A stretch of DNA of 64,000 nucleotides from Schistosoma mansoni (taxonomy: Eukaryota > Platyhelminthes > Trematoda > Strigeidida > Schistosomatidae), in NCBI RefSeq assembly GCF_000237925.1, contig NW_017386033.1, positions 1,040,379 to 1,104,378 of the forward strand, read 5' to 3'. Each line of letters starts with the position of its first letter. The first letter of the stretch is position 1. The notes beneath the pieces were generated by a model. The model was given only the letters and a program-made list of their open reading frames with translations. It ran no database searches and was not told the DNA's origin. Position numbers and translations under genes: made by a program. Shown here in pieces: positions 1 to 10,494 of the stretch.

Positions 1-345
1 AACGCAGGTTCATCAACCTACTATCCTTATTACTGAAGACTTAACCTTTACCCGTTAGATTACAGGCGTCTTAGAGGTAACCTTCTTATGGCTTATGGTA
101 TCCTTAACACTTCTGGTCATCTACTTAAACATCTACTTAAGCTTAGTCACAACTTCTGCTCCGTAAGAATTGTCAAATGCTGGAATTCGCTGCAGACTGA
201 GCTAGTTCAAGCAACTTCCCAGGAGTCCTTTCAGAGGAAACTTGACCTATTCTTAAGGACTAAGGATAACATCTTATTATGATTTACCAATTTCTTTTTT
301 ACCTATTATTGTTAATATACCTAGGTTCCTGTCTGGAGGTACTGG
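1..345 (+). mobile_element. CR1/jockey-type LINE, 3' end (SR1-like)
   Basis: The + strand encodes the tail typical of CR1-clade reverse transcriptases: FCSVRIVKCWNSLQTELV followed by SFQRKLDLFL (about 139-257), then a short 3' UTR ending GGTACTGGTGATCCACT near 340. The left edge is cut by the window. An upstream part of the same clade is at 37690-39040. It ends about 120 bases before the NDUFB5 start codon, so it forms part of that gene's 5' flank. Confidence 0.7.
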
Positions 346-468
346 TGATCCACTGCTACTAGACACGAAAGCCCGTTAAGCGAAAGCTTCTATTCCGCCC
401 ACAACCATTTGAACCATTTGAACTGGAACGATGCGGGGGGTTCGATTTTTCAAGGTGGTTGCGCAAAT

Positions 469-1041
469 ATGTATACCATTCTCCGGAATGCTGCTTTGCT
501 CTCTTCAAAATATTCTGGACTTCAACCTGTTCGTTCGCTAATACACACTTTGATAAAACAGCATCGTTTGTATGCGGTTTTTCCCGGGAAAACCATTCCC
601 TCACCACTTGGTTAGTACCCCTATTATTTCTCATTTGTATCTGTTAGTTTCCACAGTAGTTTCTAGAAACGCAAGTCATGGAAGAACAATTCCTAAGAGA
701 GTTTCAGATTACATGTCACGCGTATTTTTCGACAATGTGGTAGGCAACTTTGATCACTGTTAAATATATTTAGCACTTCTATATTATGTTGGGTCTTGTT
801 CCTTCATTTCTACTAGTTTTTTTTGTCAACTCATTTATTGGGCCAGCAGAATTGACGGACATACCAGAGGACTATGAGCCACGTTACTGGGAATACCACA
901 AAGTGGGTTATTTTATTCGTTTACTCATTTTCAGCACCCTATTACGCGCTTCATTGCGAAGTACATGTGCGAACATCCTCAGAAGTTGTATGAATCTACT
1001 TTAGCGGAATTAGATGAGTTTCGATTTACTAAGGAGCTGGT
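469..1041 (+). other. NDUFB5: NDUFB5 exons 1-4 with three micro-introns
   Basis: Introns are 611-656, 740-773 and 903-934 (46, 34, 32 bp), each starting GT and ending AG. Phases are 1, 0 and 0, and exon 4 ends in phase 2 at GT|GTAAGT. Removing them gives a continuous frame from the presequence through the HPITRF block. Reading through them hits stops or breaks the family match. Very short 5' introns are typical of schistosome genes. Confidence 0.92.
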
Positions 1042-4000
1042 GTAAGTCGTTAACTATCATTGTTCAAACAACGATGTGAATGAATACTCGTATAACCCTT
1101 GGTGTTAATTTTGAACAAGCAAATAATATGTAGCATTACTAATCCTCAAGTATCAACTTCATCGTCCCGGTAAAACTTAAATCATCCTCCAGCTCTAACT
1201 AATTCCCTTTTTCTAAGAGTAGTGACTGGGAAAATTCGTAACTTCATTCTTCAACAACATATGTAAAGAAGTTAATATTGTTGTGGATAAAAATAGTTAG
1301 AACATTTAGACTTGTCGGGTTTATTTCAAGAACTTTATGGAGTGGCATTCAGGAATCATTAAGGTGTTTAGAGCTTCCCTCCTTTTTGCCTAACCAATTG
1401 TTTTGTTAAAATAATTGGGATGCTAGTATTTGATCACATGTCTTGCTCACATCTGCTGGGATCACCGAGTAAGTAATAGTGAAGTTAGACGCAGGGTATT
1501 GGGGAATGATGGTAAATCAGTTGGTGAGGTTGTGAATCTTCATTGACTGAGATGGTTCGGTCATGTGTTACGTATTCCTAAACACCGATTACCGTGACGC
1601 GCAATGCTGACCGGTCATTGGGGACGACCAAACCAAAACGTAGTATCAGTCCATAAAGTCACTAGCATCTGGTCTGAGCCATTTTGGTAGATTCAGACTA
1701 TTTAGTTGGGGTCCACGCGATTATTGTAACCAATGACTTGAAACTGGGTGACATGGCTAAGAATCGAACACAATGGCGTACGTGTATACACTCTCTGTCA
1801 TCCCTTAAACCATGAAATTAAAATTAATTTATACCTTTCTTTTTTGAACTAATTGTTTTGCCCTATATTAAATCCATATATGAAGTCTTACTACCATTAA
1901 AGTAAGTGCTTCTATTAATCCGGTGTTGATCTTGTTGTGCTAACGAGGTGTGGCAACTTGGACCGATGCATATATGTGCTTGGTCCTGCATTGACTGACT
2001 GAATATTGTAGTAGCATTAACTTCGACCGGATGATTAGTCGATCGTGGTCGCTCATCTGTCCAAACCATTAATCTTAAGCGGGTATCAGACTATGGCCAG
2101 TGACATTATTGCTAATACCCAGAATATTCAGCGGAACTAGTATGACCATAAGCTGGTTATATAAAACTAGTAATCATGGATTAGAATAAGTTTACATTCC
2201 TGTCCGTCTCAATACACCTGGAAGTGCGTACTTATGCAACATGATTTCTGCGTATTAGCATTTAGGATGACTATATAAGCTCTTATCCAGTTACTCAATA
2301 GACCTTACTTTGTTTTCGATTATCTACATCACAAAGACACCAAAGCCTGCTTAGAAGATTGAGAGCGATCCAGCCCAAATATGTCCTCCCACAACACCAG
2401 TAAAACTATGCATATATGTTTTATATATGAGATCCCACAAATCTTACGCAAGGAATAGAAGATCTGATGTTCAGATAGTGCTAACAAGTTTGGGGCAACA
2501 ACTGCATCTGATGAAATGTATACTATTTCATCGCATATAAATCACTATTGATAAGAAAAATAGTGTCCCTGAGGCCATCTTCTGTCTGATGACACAAAAG
2601 TTATTAATCTTTGCAGTTAGCTGTCATGGCTCTTACTTTTTGTGTCTGGGTATATTTAACTGGCTTTGGCTTGGTACTGGAGACTCCAATCCAACGACGC
2701 GTAGAAAAACAAAGACTCGTGATGTAGATTTATTTGATCACGGAAATAAATCAAAGTGATGTATACGTACACTACTTTCTGTATGATTTGTTTACATTCA
2801 GATTAACAGTCAGGTTTGTATAAATTAAACTAAGAAGTACTTAACGCTACTTAACCAATCATCTGCTTTTGCCACCCACCACTGCTCACGACAGTTACGT
2901 AGACTTATCAACCTACGTTTAAGCTGTCTCCGCTCATCATGTTCGGAGCCAGACGGGATGAGTTTCCAATCACCTATCAGTTCTTTAGACATCACTGAAA
3001 TCCACTGATTTTTCCTAACCTTTTGGTTCAAGTTACTAGAAGATATCACTGCTGTTTCCACAGCTTTTTAGATATCATACCAAGCCACCTCGGGGTGGAT
3101 ATCACATTCAGGGTTGACTAACTCTTTTTTAGTTGTCCCTAAAATACATTAACTTTTTCATCATTGAGTCGAATTCTAAAGAGTTTTCTTGGTGTGACTT
3201 TTCCATATCCAGTAATGCTCAAACAAATACGTGCTCAAACTGAAGTATAATCTGTGTATAATCTTGTTCTCCAGAATGAGCGAGTCTTCTGTCGAGCCCC
3301 TTCAGTGATGGCTAGTCACAATGTAGTCTATTTGAGTCAATCGACGAGTCAGTTGTGGAGGTCGCCACGTCAGACGATATTTTTCCTCATATTCAAAGTT
3401 GGTGTTTTTCGGAAGTAGACGGTTATCTGTGTATAGTTGTAGCAGACGGTCGCCGTTATCTGTTTGCTGAGCCGCAACACCGTAGAATCAGCCTAAATGC
3501 CTCTCAGTTTGGTTCATTTTACTTGAGCATTAAAATCATTTGCCAATATTACTATATCAGAGCGTTTAGCTTTTTGAAAGAGGTTGGATAGCTCCCTATA
3601 AAATTCATCTTGAACTTCATTCGAGATGCCGTTAGCACGAGTGTAGGCAAAGACAACGAAAAAGCAACGGCATGTGCCTTTGTATTTCTGAGTTCTCACT
3701 GTCCCGTTCAGTCGGACAGCACAAAAGCAGCCGTATATTGGAATCCAGTCTGACAGAGCCTGTTGTACTTTAAAACATACCTATACTAGCGAGGCCGTAA
3801 GAAGTAGCAATGGGTACTCTATATATTCGAAGGGTAAATCGTTTCGGTTCTTTATAGTGACAAGTTGAGGTCAAATGAATGACTATATTTGGACCCTGTA
3901 TGCGCATTTCGGAAACATAGCATACATCAGTGGTTGGAGATTTTAGTCTTAACTAAAAAAGCCTATTGTCCTATCTGACGCAATGTTCGAACACTGAAAG

Positions 4001-7000
4001 CTCCAACATGTAGTTTGGAGTGTGGTTTCAGCAGACCAACAGTAACACATCGTGAACTCGAATTATTAGCATTGGTGGCGCATGGCGATAAAGGTAAGTG
4101 GGGAGGGCTGGTTGTGAGGATGAAAGAATTGTCATGAGGTGAGGGAGGGATTCGATCACGAACAAGATTATCTCGGGTGCTGACAAAGGTATGACGGTGG
4201 TTGTCACTTCTCGGTTGCTCACATCGCGGAAGGATATTTCTTCTTAAGGAACCTGAAAAAGAAACTAAATAAGCGGTGATCTTGACTTAGGTGAGTGACC
4301 ACAGAGCCCAAAGGACATTTGCTTGAGGCCGGTTGCGCACGACCTTTTTATGGGACGTTTTTGATGTGTTAATTCCGCTCTTCGAATGGCCTTATAATCG
4401 GAGAGAGGAATCCGTCGGGTAAGATGATGTATGACATTTTCAGGGTCGACCACTCCTAATCCCTTCCATCTGTTGTGAAAAGGCAGCATCGCCTTAGATT
4501 CTGGTTGTCCAGTAAAAACTTACTCTTGCCACACACCTCTACAGTCAACAATGCGACTTTGCCCTCGGACTTTGAGTTGCCGCTTCTAGTCTTACCGTTC
4601 CCCAACTAACCTGCATTGGATAGTAGGACCTAAACGAACAATTGTCCCGACCAATATAGCTCGATTGAGTCATCACTATGGACAAGCTCGACCACCACGT
4701 CATGGTAGCAGCAACTGTCGTGTGTTGGAATAGTCTAGAACAAAGGTTGAGACATCCAAACCAAAACAGCATCAGTTCATGAAGTCATGTTAATAGGTAC
4801 AGACTACCTGACTGGGGTCCACGTAATTATCATAACCAATGGTTAGAGGCTTTGAATGACATGGCTCAAAATCGTTTGCAATGGAGCAGGTCCATCCATT
4901 CTTTACCTTCTCTCGAATCCTGAGATTCTGAATTCCCCAAGAATTTTACTGCACTAATTTAGATTTTCTTCTCGAATCGTATCTTCTATCCCAAATCCTT
5001 TCTATTAGCACTGATACTGTTACTACACCTACTATTCTCGGACTTGGGCTAACAATTTCATCTCTCTGTGTTTATGCGTTATGGTAACTTGAACCTATGC
5101 ACATACGTACGGGTTCTACGTTGTGAATGACTGACCGGCTGATAGTTCAATTGATTTACTGTTACCCTCTACCACTAATAAACCTTCATGGCACATTGAC
5201 AGAATTTCCTCATCTTTTAATGAATTTGAGAAGCCTAAACGTAGTCTAACAGTGTGGAGAACAAACTGTCCGTATGGATTGACGCAAAAGATGATGAAGG
5301 AATGTGATCCAATTTTAACTGTCAAACTGACTAAGATATTAGCTAGAATCTGGAATATGAACGTAATCCCATCTAACTGATCTCAGTCGTTGATCGTTCC
5401 AGTTTCTAAGAAAGGGAAAAGAATCCTCTTGTAACTATCACAGAGGATTCAGTTTGACTAGAATAAATATTAACCTCTATGACCATCAGACGCCTAGCTA
5501 GGGTCTACAAAGAGTGGATCCGGGAAAACGAGGGTGGTTTGAGACCTGGACGCGGTTGTATTAACCCAATATTCACTCTTCTTCAGGTTTTAGAAAAGTA
5601 GATATGCTGACTTTAGAATATAGTTGGACTTCTTAACGTGTAGACAGGATGTCTCTTTGTTGTTTGGGATGCGTTTCTCCCCATCCAAATGTAAATTGTT
5701 ACTCCAGGACTGGCCTGCGTCAACACCCGAACTAAGGATAGGGAGTGAAGTAGTCGAACGCGTCGACAACTTCACTTATCTTGGAAGTCTGATCAGCCCT
5801 AATGGGTTGGTGTCTGACGAAATCTCTGCACGGATTCAAAAAGCTCGTTTGGCTTTTGCCAACTTACGTCACCTATGGCGTAGACGAGATATCCGTCTAT
5901 CAATTAAGGGACGAGTATACTGCGCAGCAGTTCGTTCTGTTCTACTTTACGGCTGTGAAACATGGCCATTAAGAGTAGAAGATACTCGTAGGTTACTAGT
6001 ATTTGACCACAGATGCCTTAGAAATATTGCTCGCATCTGCTGGGATAACCGGGTAAGTAATAGTGAGGTTAGACACAGGGTATTAGGGAACGATGGTAAA
6101 TCAGTTGATGAGGTGATGAATCTTCATCGACTGAGATGGTTGGGCCATGTGTTACGTATGCCTGAACACCGATTACCACGACGCGCTATGATGACTAGTA
6201 TTGGGGACGGTTGGAAGAGAGTTAGGGGCGGCCAAACCAAAACATGGCATCAGTGCTTGAAGTCACTAACTTCTAGTCTGAGCCATGTTGGCAAATGCAG
6301 ACTACCTGGTTGGGGTCCGCGTGACTATCGTAACCAATGGTTGGAGACTCTGTGTGACATGGCTCAGAATCGATCACAATGGCGTAGGTGTATACACTCT
6401 TTATCTTCCCTTAAACCTTGAGACTAAAATTGCTTCATATCTCCCTTCCTATACTATATCCTTATATACAACCTATAATTTATATACTACTACCAACACT
6501 AAATTAACTACTATTAATCCGGTGTTGATCTTGTTGTGCTAACGAGGTATGGCAACTTGGACCGATGCATATATGTGCCTGGTCCTACGTTGTAGCTGAC
6601 TGACTGACTGATGTCTCTTTGTGTTTAAGTTTTTATTGAATTTTTTCGACTTTGGTTTTGGTTGACCGTTGTTTTGAGTTCTATATGTTCTTCAACTGTG
6701 GGAATACCGCCCTTGCCTTCACATCCGCATCAGGTCCTCATGTTCATCGACGATGATACCCAGATTTGTGAATGTTTCCACATCTTCCAGAATTTCCCCA
6801 AATGTGACTGTTGGTGTCCTCTGTGTTGTATTTGAGGATCTTGGTTTTTCCCTTGTGTATGTTAAGGCCTACCGATGCACAGGCTGCTACTACACTGACT
6901 GTCTTCACCAGTATTTGTTGGTTTGTATGTGGTTGAAGAGCTAAATCATCTGTGTCTTGATGAGTTTTCCGTCCTTTTAATCTGTTGGTGATTGTTCTTC

Positions 7001-9818
7001 CTCCCAAACCTGAATAGAACGTGGAGCATGTCTGTAATCACTTCTATATCTGACTTCATCGTCTCAGCTTGTCTGTTGTCAAGCCCTGCTGCTTTCCCAT
7101 ACCTGATTTGTCTGATGGCCATCCTGATATCTTCGATCGTTAGTGGAGTGACAGGTTTAGGAAGGTTTGTGTATACTGCTTCAACGTCCGGTGAGTTCAG
7201 TGTGTCTGGTCTATTCAAGAGTTCTCCAAAGTGTTCCACTCACCTGTTCCTCTGTTTTTGTATATCAGTGATTGGCTCTCCTACTTTGTTCTGGGATACC
7301 GTTCATTGTGACCCCCTACTTCTTTAAATTCACCTGGTATTGTTTGTTTGAATCTTCCCATTGATGTTTAGGACCGCAATTGATCAGTCTCTTATTGGCA
7401 TGTGTGCATACTGTGCGTATTGCCTCGATATAGCCTTAATTCACAAGCATTATAATAGTGGCTAGCAGCGGAATCCAGGACGCGCGTTTCGTCCTATTTG
7501 GGACTCATCATCTGGATGTACCTGCATCTCAGAGTTGATGTTCACTCGAAGACCTTTCGATTCAAACGCCGTCGCGTTATCCACTCAGTTACCGAGTCCT
7601 GATAGCCACTTGTTTGTGCAATGGGGTGAAGTTTAAACTCACTTGGTACCCCTACCTCTTCGTTTTAAAGGTTGCTTCGATGATCTTAGATCCATGAAAT
7701 TGCCATCCCATAAGTGCTTTGTGCACTTTCCCCAAATTCATATTGTGGTGTGGTCTACTTATATCTATATAAGTAGTATATGGTGTTGGTCAGACATAGA
7801 ATGTATTTTGCCAGAAGACCGATGTGCAAAGAACTGAAATGAAGCGCAATCGTTTGGAAAATGCATGAGCAATGAAATTAGAGAAGAAACAGAGAAGATT
7901 GAAACAATTGGTTGTTAATTTGCAAATTGACTGTTCATTGTTTGGTTATCAGAATTTACTGAGATAGTCTGTAATTTTTGCTTAAATACATTCGATTGTC
8001 CCCAACCGTTGTTTTGTTCACTACATTTGGTGTCGCTGCCAACCAGAAGGAGGAAGGGTGCTGTTCTGCGGACGCCGCTGCGGGTCTGGAGTGGAGGTGC
8101 TAGTTGGGGCAGTCTGGTGAGGAGAGGTGGCGTCGAGTGGAGTGTTCTGGCGGGGCGGCGTTGGCTGTAGCGGGTGCTGTCGACGGAGAGGAGCAGTGGG
8201 ACGTGCGGCTGCTGGGCGGACATCGGATGTAGATGGCTCAGCAGGCCGGTGGAGTACGGGTGTTGAACGTCCCAGGTGCCGGGTGGATGCGGATGTTGGT
8301 GCCCCGGCAGGTCGACGGAGCTATGGAGGTCAGCGCGCCGCAGACTCGACATTCTGACGGAGAGTTTGGCACAGACTGCAGTGAAAGAAGATAGTGGCGT
8401 GGCGAGCAGAACCACCGCATGGTCGAATGCTTTAAAGGGGGGATGAGTGTGGTGTGGTCTACTTATATCTATATAAGTAGTATATGGTGTTGGTCAGACA
8501 TAGAATGTATTTTGCCAGAAGACCGATGTGCAAAGAACTGAAATGAAGCGCAATCGTTTGGAAAATGCATGAGCAATGAAATTAGAGAAGAAACAGAGAA
8601 GATTGAAACAATTGGTTGTTAATTTGCAAATTGACTGTTCATTGTTTGGTTATCAGAATTTACTGAGATAGTCTGTAATTTTTGCTTAAATACATTCGAT
8701 TGTCCCCAACCAGTGTTCTGTTCACAACAATATCACTCCATGATGCCTTTATACTGGGCGTTAAACATATCAGGCTTAGTGTTCTGATTTCCTATCAAGA
8801 TGTTCAGTTCCCTTCCTCGACAGTTTTCTACGATGGAATTCAGCCTCACAAAGCCGATCTCCAACACCTGCGCTGCTAACATTAGTGTGTGCACAACATT
8901 GGATACCGTTCATTGTGACCCCCTACTTCTTTGTTTTGAAGATTGATTCGATGATCTTAGATCCATGAAATTGCCATCCCATAAGTGCTTTGTGCACTTC
9001 TTTGAAGAGCAGCAATGCAACTCCTCGTGTGTGTGAAGCATTTTCTACTTCATGATCAGAACACAACAGCACCTACTCTGAAGCTGATCTTTCTGTCAAG
9101 CTTGCGCTCAATGGGTTCCACTTTTCCGAGCACCACTAGGTTGTAGTTTTTAATTTGCTCATCTATTTGACTGGTCCTCCCTGTCTTACACACAGTACAA
9201 GCATCCCATGTACCTATGCTGGTTGTTGATTTGGTTGCTAGAATGGACATCAGCTCCATGATTTTTGAAGAATCTCGGATGTCACAACGCAGCGTCATAA
9301 TTCTTCTATATGAAGACCCAGGAGAGATTTTAAATGGTGTAAATGTTTTTTTTAATGATTGACGTTGTTTTTAGAAAACTTCAGGTGTTTAAATGAAGGT
9401 TCCAAACCGTTTTATTCTTGAACTACATTTCCCCTGTCAAATGTTTCTCAACCATTACCGCTATAATTTCTGATTCATCACTTTTCATTTCTTTTTTGAC
9501 TTCCTGTCACTTCAGCAATAGGAAGTAGCGAATTGAATCAATAGGCATTTGCGCTAGATTGTATCCTATTTGTTCGTGTAATACTTCAAGAAATTTTTTT
9601 TCAAACTAGTAATATCTGTAGTCCAGTCCGATAAAGCTATTTCTCTTTTTCATGTCCACCTTTTTCTTAGTGATGAAGAAAGATGGTTTCGTAAATCTCA
9701 ACTTGAAAAGGGCGACTTTCGTGGTTGGTATTTTATCCCAGTTAATCCAACTGGCGTGAATAGCTCATTTGAAAGACTCACAAAAGATCAAGAGGCTGGT
9801 CAACTAGTTAGTCGTTGA
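469..9818 (+). CDS. NDUFB5: NADH dehydrogenase [ubiquinone] 1 beta subcomplex subunit 5 (complex I SGDH subunit)
   Basis: Accessory subunit of respiratory complex I in the mitochondrial inner membrane. Five exons join in frame: 469-610, 657-739, 774-902, 935-1041, 9671-9818, giving 202 aa (human about 189). Residues 1-47 look like a mitochondrial presequence (MYTILRNAALL, basic, no acids). A single membrane segment lies near 77-96. The family signature follows: IGPAELTDIPEDYEPRYWEY (93-112), then HPITRFIAKYM, which I recognise from the human protein ([28 protein letters not shown]). The C terminus (DEERWFRKSQLEKGDFRGWY) is the conserved tail region. The first three introns are 46, 34 and 32 bp; the fourth is 8.6 kb and full of transposons. 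All junctions are GT-AG and phases match. ATG 469 is the first in-frame ATG of exon 1. AATAAA lies at 9925-9930. Identity is from memory of the family, not a search. Confidence 0.93.
1425..2005 (+). mobile_element. RTE-clade LINE (SR2-like, family 1), 3' fragment
   Basis: A diverged copy of the C-terminal reverse-transcriptase region and 3' UTR seen whole at 5624-6615: VSNSEVRRRVLGNDGKS-like coding, then the 3' UTR TCCGGTGTTGATCTTGTTGTG and a short TGAC tail at about 1992-2004. It lies in NDUFB5 intron 4, in the sense orientation. It is 5' truncated and has many changes, so it is older than the 5.6 kb copy. Confidence 0.8.
2010..2820. other. Intronic stretch without recognised feature
   Basis: NDUFB5 intron 4 between two LINE pieces. 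I see no open frame of note, tRNA, or clear repeat. Confidence 0.4.
2820..3960 (-). mobile_element. RTE-clade LINE (family 1), endonuclease and linker region
   Basis: Read on the minus strand, 3514-3699 encodes an apurinic-type endonuclease segment (EVQDEFYRELSNLF..KRSDIVILANDFNAQV), with the D-x-N-A-Q core of RTE endonucleases. Downstream (3340-3420) comes QLTRRLTQIDYIV, the end of the endonuclease domain. 2825-3061 then encodes the linker (LISLRNCREQWWVAKADDW). The copy lacks the reverse transcriptase and has several stops. It lies antisense inside NDUFB5 intron 4. Confidence 0.78.
3960..4735. other. Unassigned intronic DNA
   Basis: Several medium open frames occur on the minus strand (4028-4222, 4265-4489, 4545-4772). 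None resembles a family I know, and LINE sequence borders both sides. Probably decayed repeat. Confidence 0.3.
4735..5145 (+). mobile_element. RTE-clade LINE (family 1), 3' end
   Basis: Homologous to the 3' end of the 5.3-6.6 kb copy: TKVETSKPKQHQFMKS coding, then W-G-P-R-like residues and NQWLEAL-type text, with a 3' UTR ending in degenerate TGACTGAC (about 5126-5136). 5' truncated and diverged. Confidence 0.75.
5320..6615 (+). mobile_element. RTE-clade LINE (SR2-like, family 1), best copy of the 3' half
   Basis: Non-LTR retrotransposon that copies itself by target-primed reverse transcription. 5330-5600 carries a decayed early reverse-transcriptase block (SLIVPVSKKGKR), after which the sequence jumps to the thumb/C-terminal region. 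5624-6421 is open for 265 codons and includes FTYLGSLISPNGLVSDEISA, VLLYGCETWPL and RLRWLGHVLRMPEHRLPRRA. The 3' UTR ends in tandem CTGA/GACT repeats at about 6595-6612, the short-repeat tail expected of RTE elements. The catalytic YxDD region is missing through an internal deletion near 5600, so the copy cannot be autonomous. It is in the sense orientation in NDUFB5 intron 4. Confidence 0.88.
6640..7730 (-). mobile_element. RTE-clade LINE (Perere-3/SR3-like, family 2), internally deleted, split by an Sm-alpha insertion
   Basis: The minus strand encodes the endonuclease-to-RT linker (6946-7239: VTPLTIEDIRMAIRQIRYGK, then AAGLDN) and C-terminal reverse-transcriptase text near 6744-7007 (GLNIHKGKTKILKYNTEDT). 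At about 7292 the copy jumps over roughly 0.9 kb present in the 10.5-13.3 kb copy and continues with endonuclease sequence to 7325. After the Sm-alpha insertion it resumes at 7649-7730. It has several stops and a deletion. Its 3' end abuts the tail of the family 1 LINE at 6615. Confidence 0.82.
7340..7634 (-). mobile_element. Sm-alpha-type SINE with hammerhead ribozyme
   Basis: On the minus strand the element starts with a tRNA-like head (GTGGCTATCAGGACTCGGTA..., box B-like text near 7560) and then the hammerhead block (7458-7520): stem II GTCCCAAATAGGAC, then GAAACGCGCGTC and CTGGATTCC. Similar 14-bp direct repeats (7326-7339 and 7635-7648) flank it and fit a target-site duplication in the host LINE. 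The conserved CUGAUGA box reads AUGAUGA here, so self-cleavage is doubtful. Confidence 0.85.
7744..8025 (+). repeat. 5' LTR of the miniature element
   Basis: 282-bp terminal repeat. Contains the short palindrome ACTTATATCTATATAAGT near its start. Matches 8448-8729 almost throughout, with the few differences bunched in the last 25 bases. Confidence 0.9.
8448..8729 (+). repeat. 3' LTR of the miniature element
   Basis: 282-bp partner of 7744-8025, preceded by the purine tract and followed by the ATAT duplication. Confidence 0.9.
8734..9350 (-). mobile_element. RTE-clade LINE (family 2), 5' endonuclease region
   Basis: The minus strand carries the N-terminal endonuclease text also present in the copies near 22.6-23.0 kb and 46.0-46.6 kb: [20 protein letters not shown], then TVCKTGRTSQI and the [13 protein letters not shown] segment (9056-9298). 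The left part repeats sequence already present at 7297-7725, so this is a second, overlapping copy and not a continuation. The miniature LTR element entered near its left edge. Confidence 0.8.
9671..9818 (+). other. NDUFB5: NDUFB5 last exon
   Basis: The acceptor TTTTTCTTAG precedes position 9671. The exon's first base completes the Val codon left open by exon 4. It encodes 48 residues and TGA at 9816-9818. The exon sits just beyond the last LINE piece of the intron and would be easy to lose in gene prediction. Confidence 0.9.
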
Positions 9819-9924
9819 TTATAAAACTCATTTGAGAATAATACTTTGTATTATCTTTCATCTAAGTGCAGTTTATTTTAATCCTAAATCAAATGTTATG
9901 AAAAACTTCTGTTATTCATTCATT

Positions 9925-9930
9925 AATAAA
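9925..9930 (+). terminator. Poly(A) signal of NDUFB5
   Basis: AATAAA about 107 bases after the NDUFB5 stop, in AT-rich DNA; the natural candidate for the 3' end of that transcript. Confidence 0.6.
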
Positions 9931-9939
9931 AAATTTAAT

Positions 9940-10490
9940 GTATTTACATGTTTTTGACAATTCTTAATATCAAGTTCAGACTAGATAACTAAACTTTGAT
10001 CGAAGAGGTTTATATTGTCGCCGAGACTTCAGAGAATCATTTCGTGTTATAATAGTCCAACTATTGGTCTGAGTTTTGTCTTTCAGATATATATTAAAAC
10101 AGGATAATCTCATCTTCATAAAAATTACTTTCAGTTGGTGATCATTTTGACACTAAAGAAAGTGGTAAACGCACTTCAACGAGTCATAACCAACTTGGAG
10201 CCTGACACAGACTGGTTATGGTTCTATAAGAAATATGTATTTAAAAAGTGTATATATGCCACTGTGTTTTAGTGACTACACGAAGTAGAATAAACACTAA
10301 GATGGGCACGTCGATTATATTAACTATTGGTAAGATGTTTCTTTTTTTATTGGGTAATGCATAGTTTCAAATTGAAGTACACGCTTTCAGTTTATAGGTA
10401 TTTACCACCAATTGAAAATCAGTTCACACACAACTAATATTCTATTTGTAGTAAAAACCATCTTGATGTTTACTAGAATCTCTCGTATAA
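9940..10490. other. Intergenic, nothing recognised
   Basis: AT-rich DNA after the NDUFB5 poly(A) signal. No open frame, RNA gene or repeat that I can name. Confidence 0.4.
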
Positions 10491-10494
10491 ACTA

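Larger units (their letters stand above)
7744..8729 (+). mobile_element. Miniature non-autonomous LTR element (TRIM-like)
   Basis: A 986-bp element with two 282-bp direct repeats (7744-8025 and 8448-8729), each TGT...ACA, nearly identical. Just inside the left repeat is a TGG-led primer-binding-site candidate (8028 on). Just before the right repeat is a purine tract (AAAGGGGGGATGAG, 8434-8447). ATAT is duplicated at 7740-7743 and 8730-8733. The 422-bp core is strikingly GC-rich and carries no gag or pol that I can see. It sits inside family 2 LINE sequence. It looks structurally whole as a non-autonomous element and recent, judged by the near-identical LTRs. Strand is taken from the primer site and purine tract. 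Confidence 0.9.

Noticed and set aside
572-763. An alternative NDUFB5 start at 572 without the first intron
   Set aside because: The spliced form from 469 gives a good mitochondrial presequence and matching phase; the 572 frame would read the intron as coding.
786-1004. A 72-codon frame read as a separate small membrane protein
   Set aside because: It is NDUFB5 exon 3 plus read-through of a 32-bp intron.
7915-8415. A 166-codon minus-strand frame in the miniature LTR element
   Set aside because: It runs from LTR into the GC-rich core, has Pro/His/Ser-rich composition without family features, and is probably a by-product of high GC.
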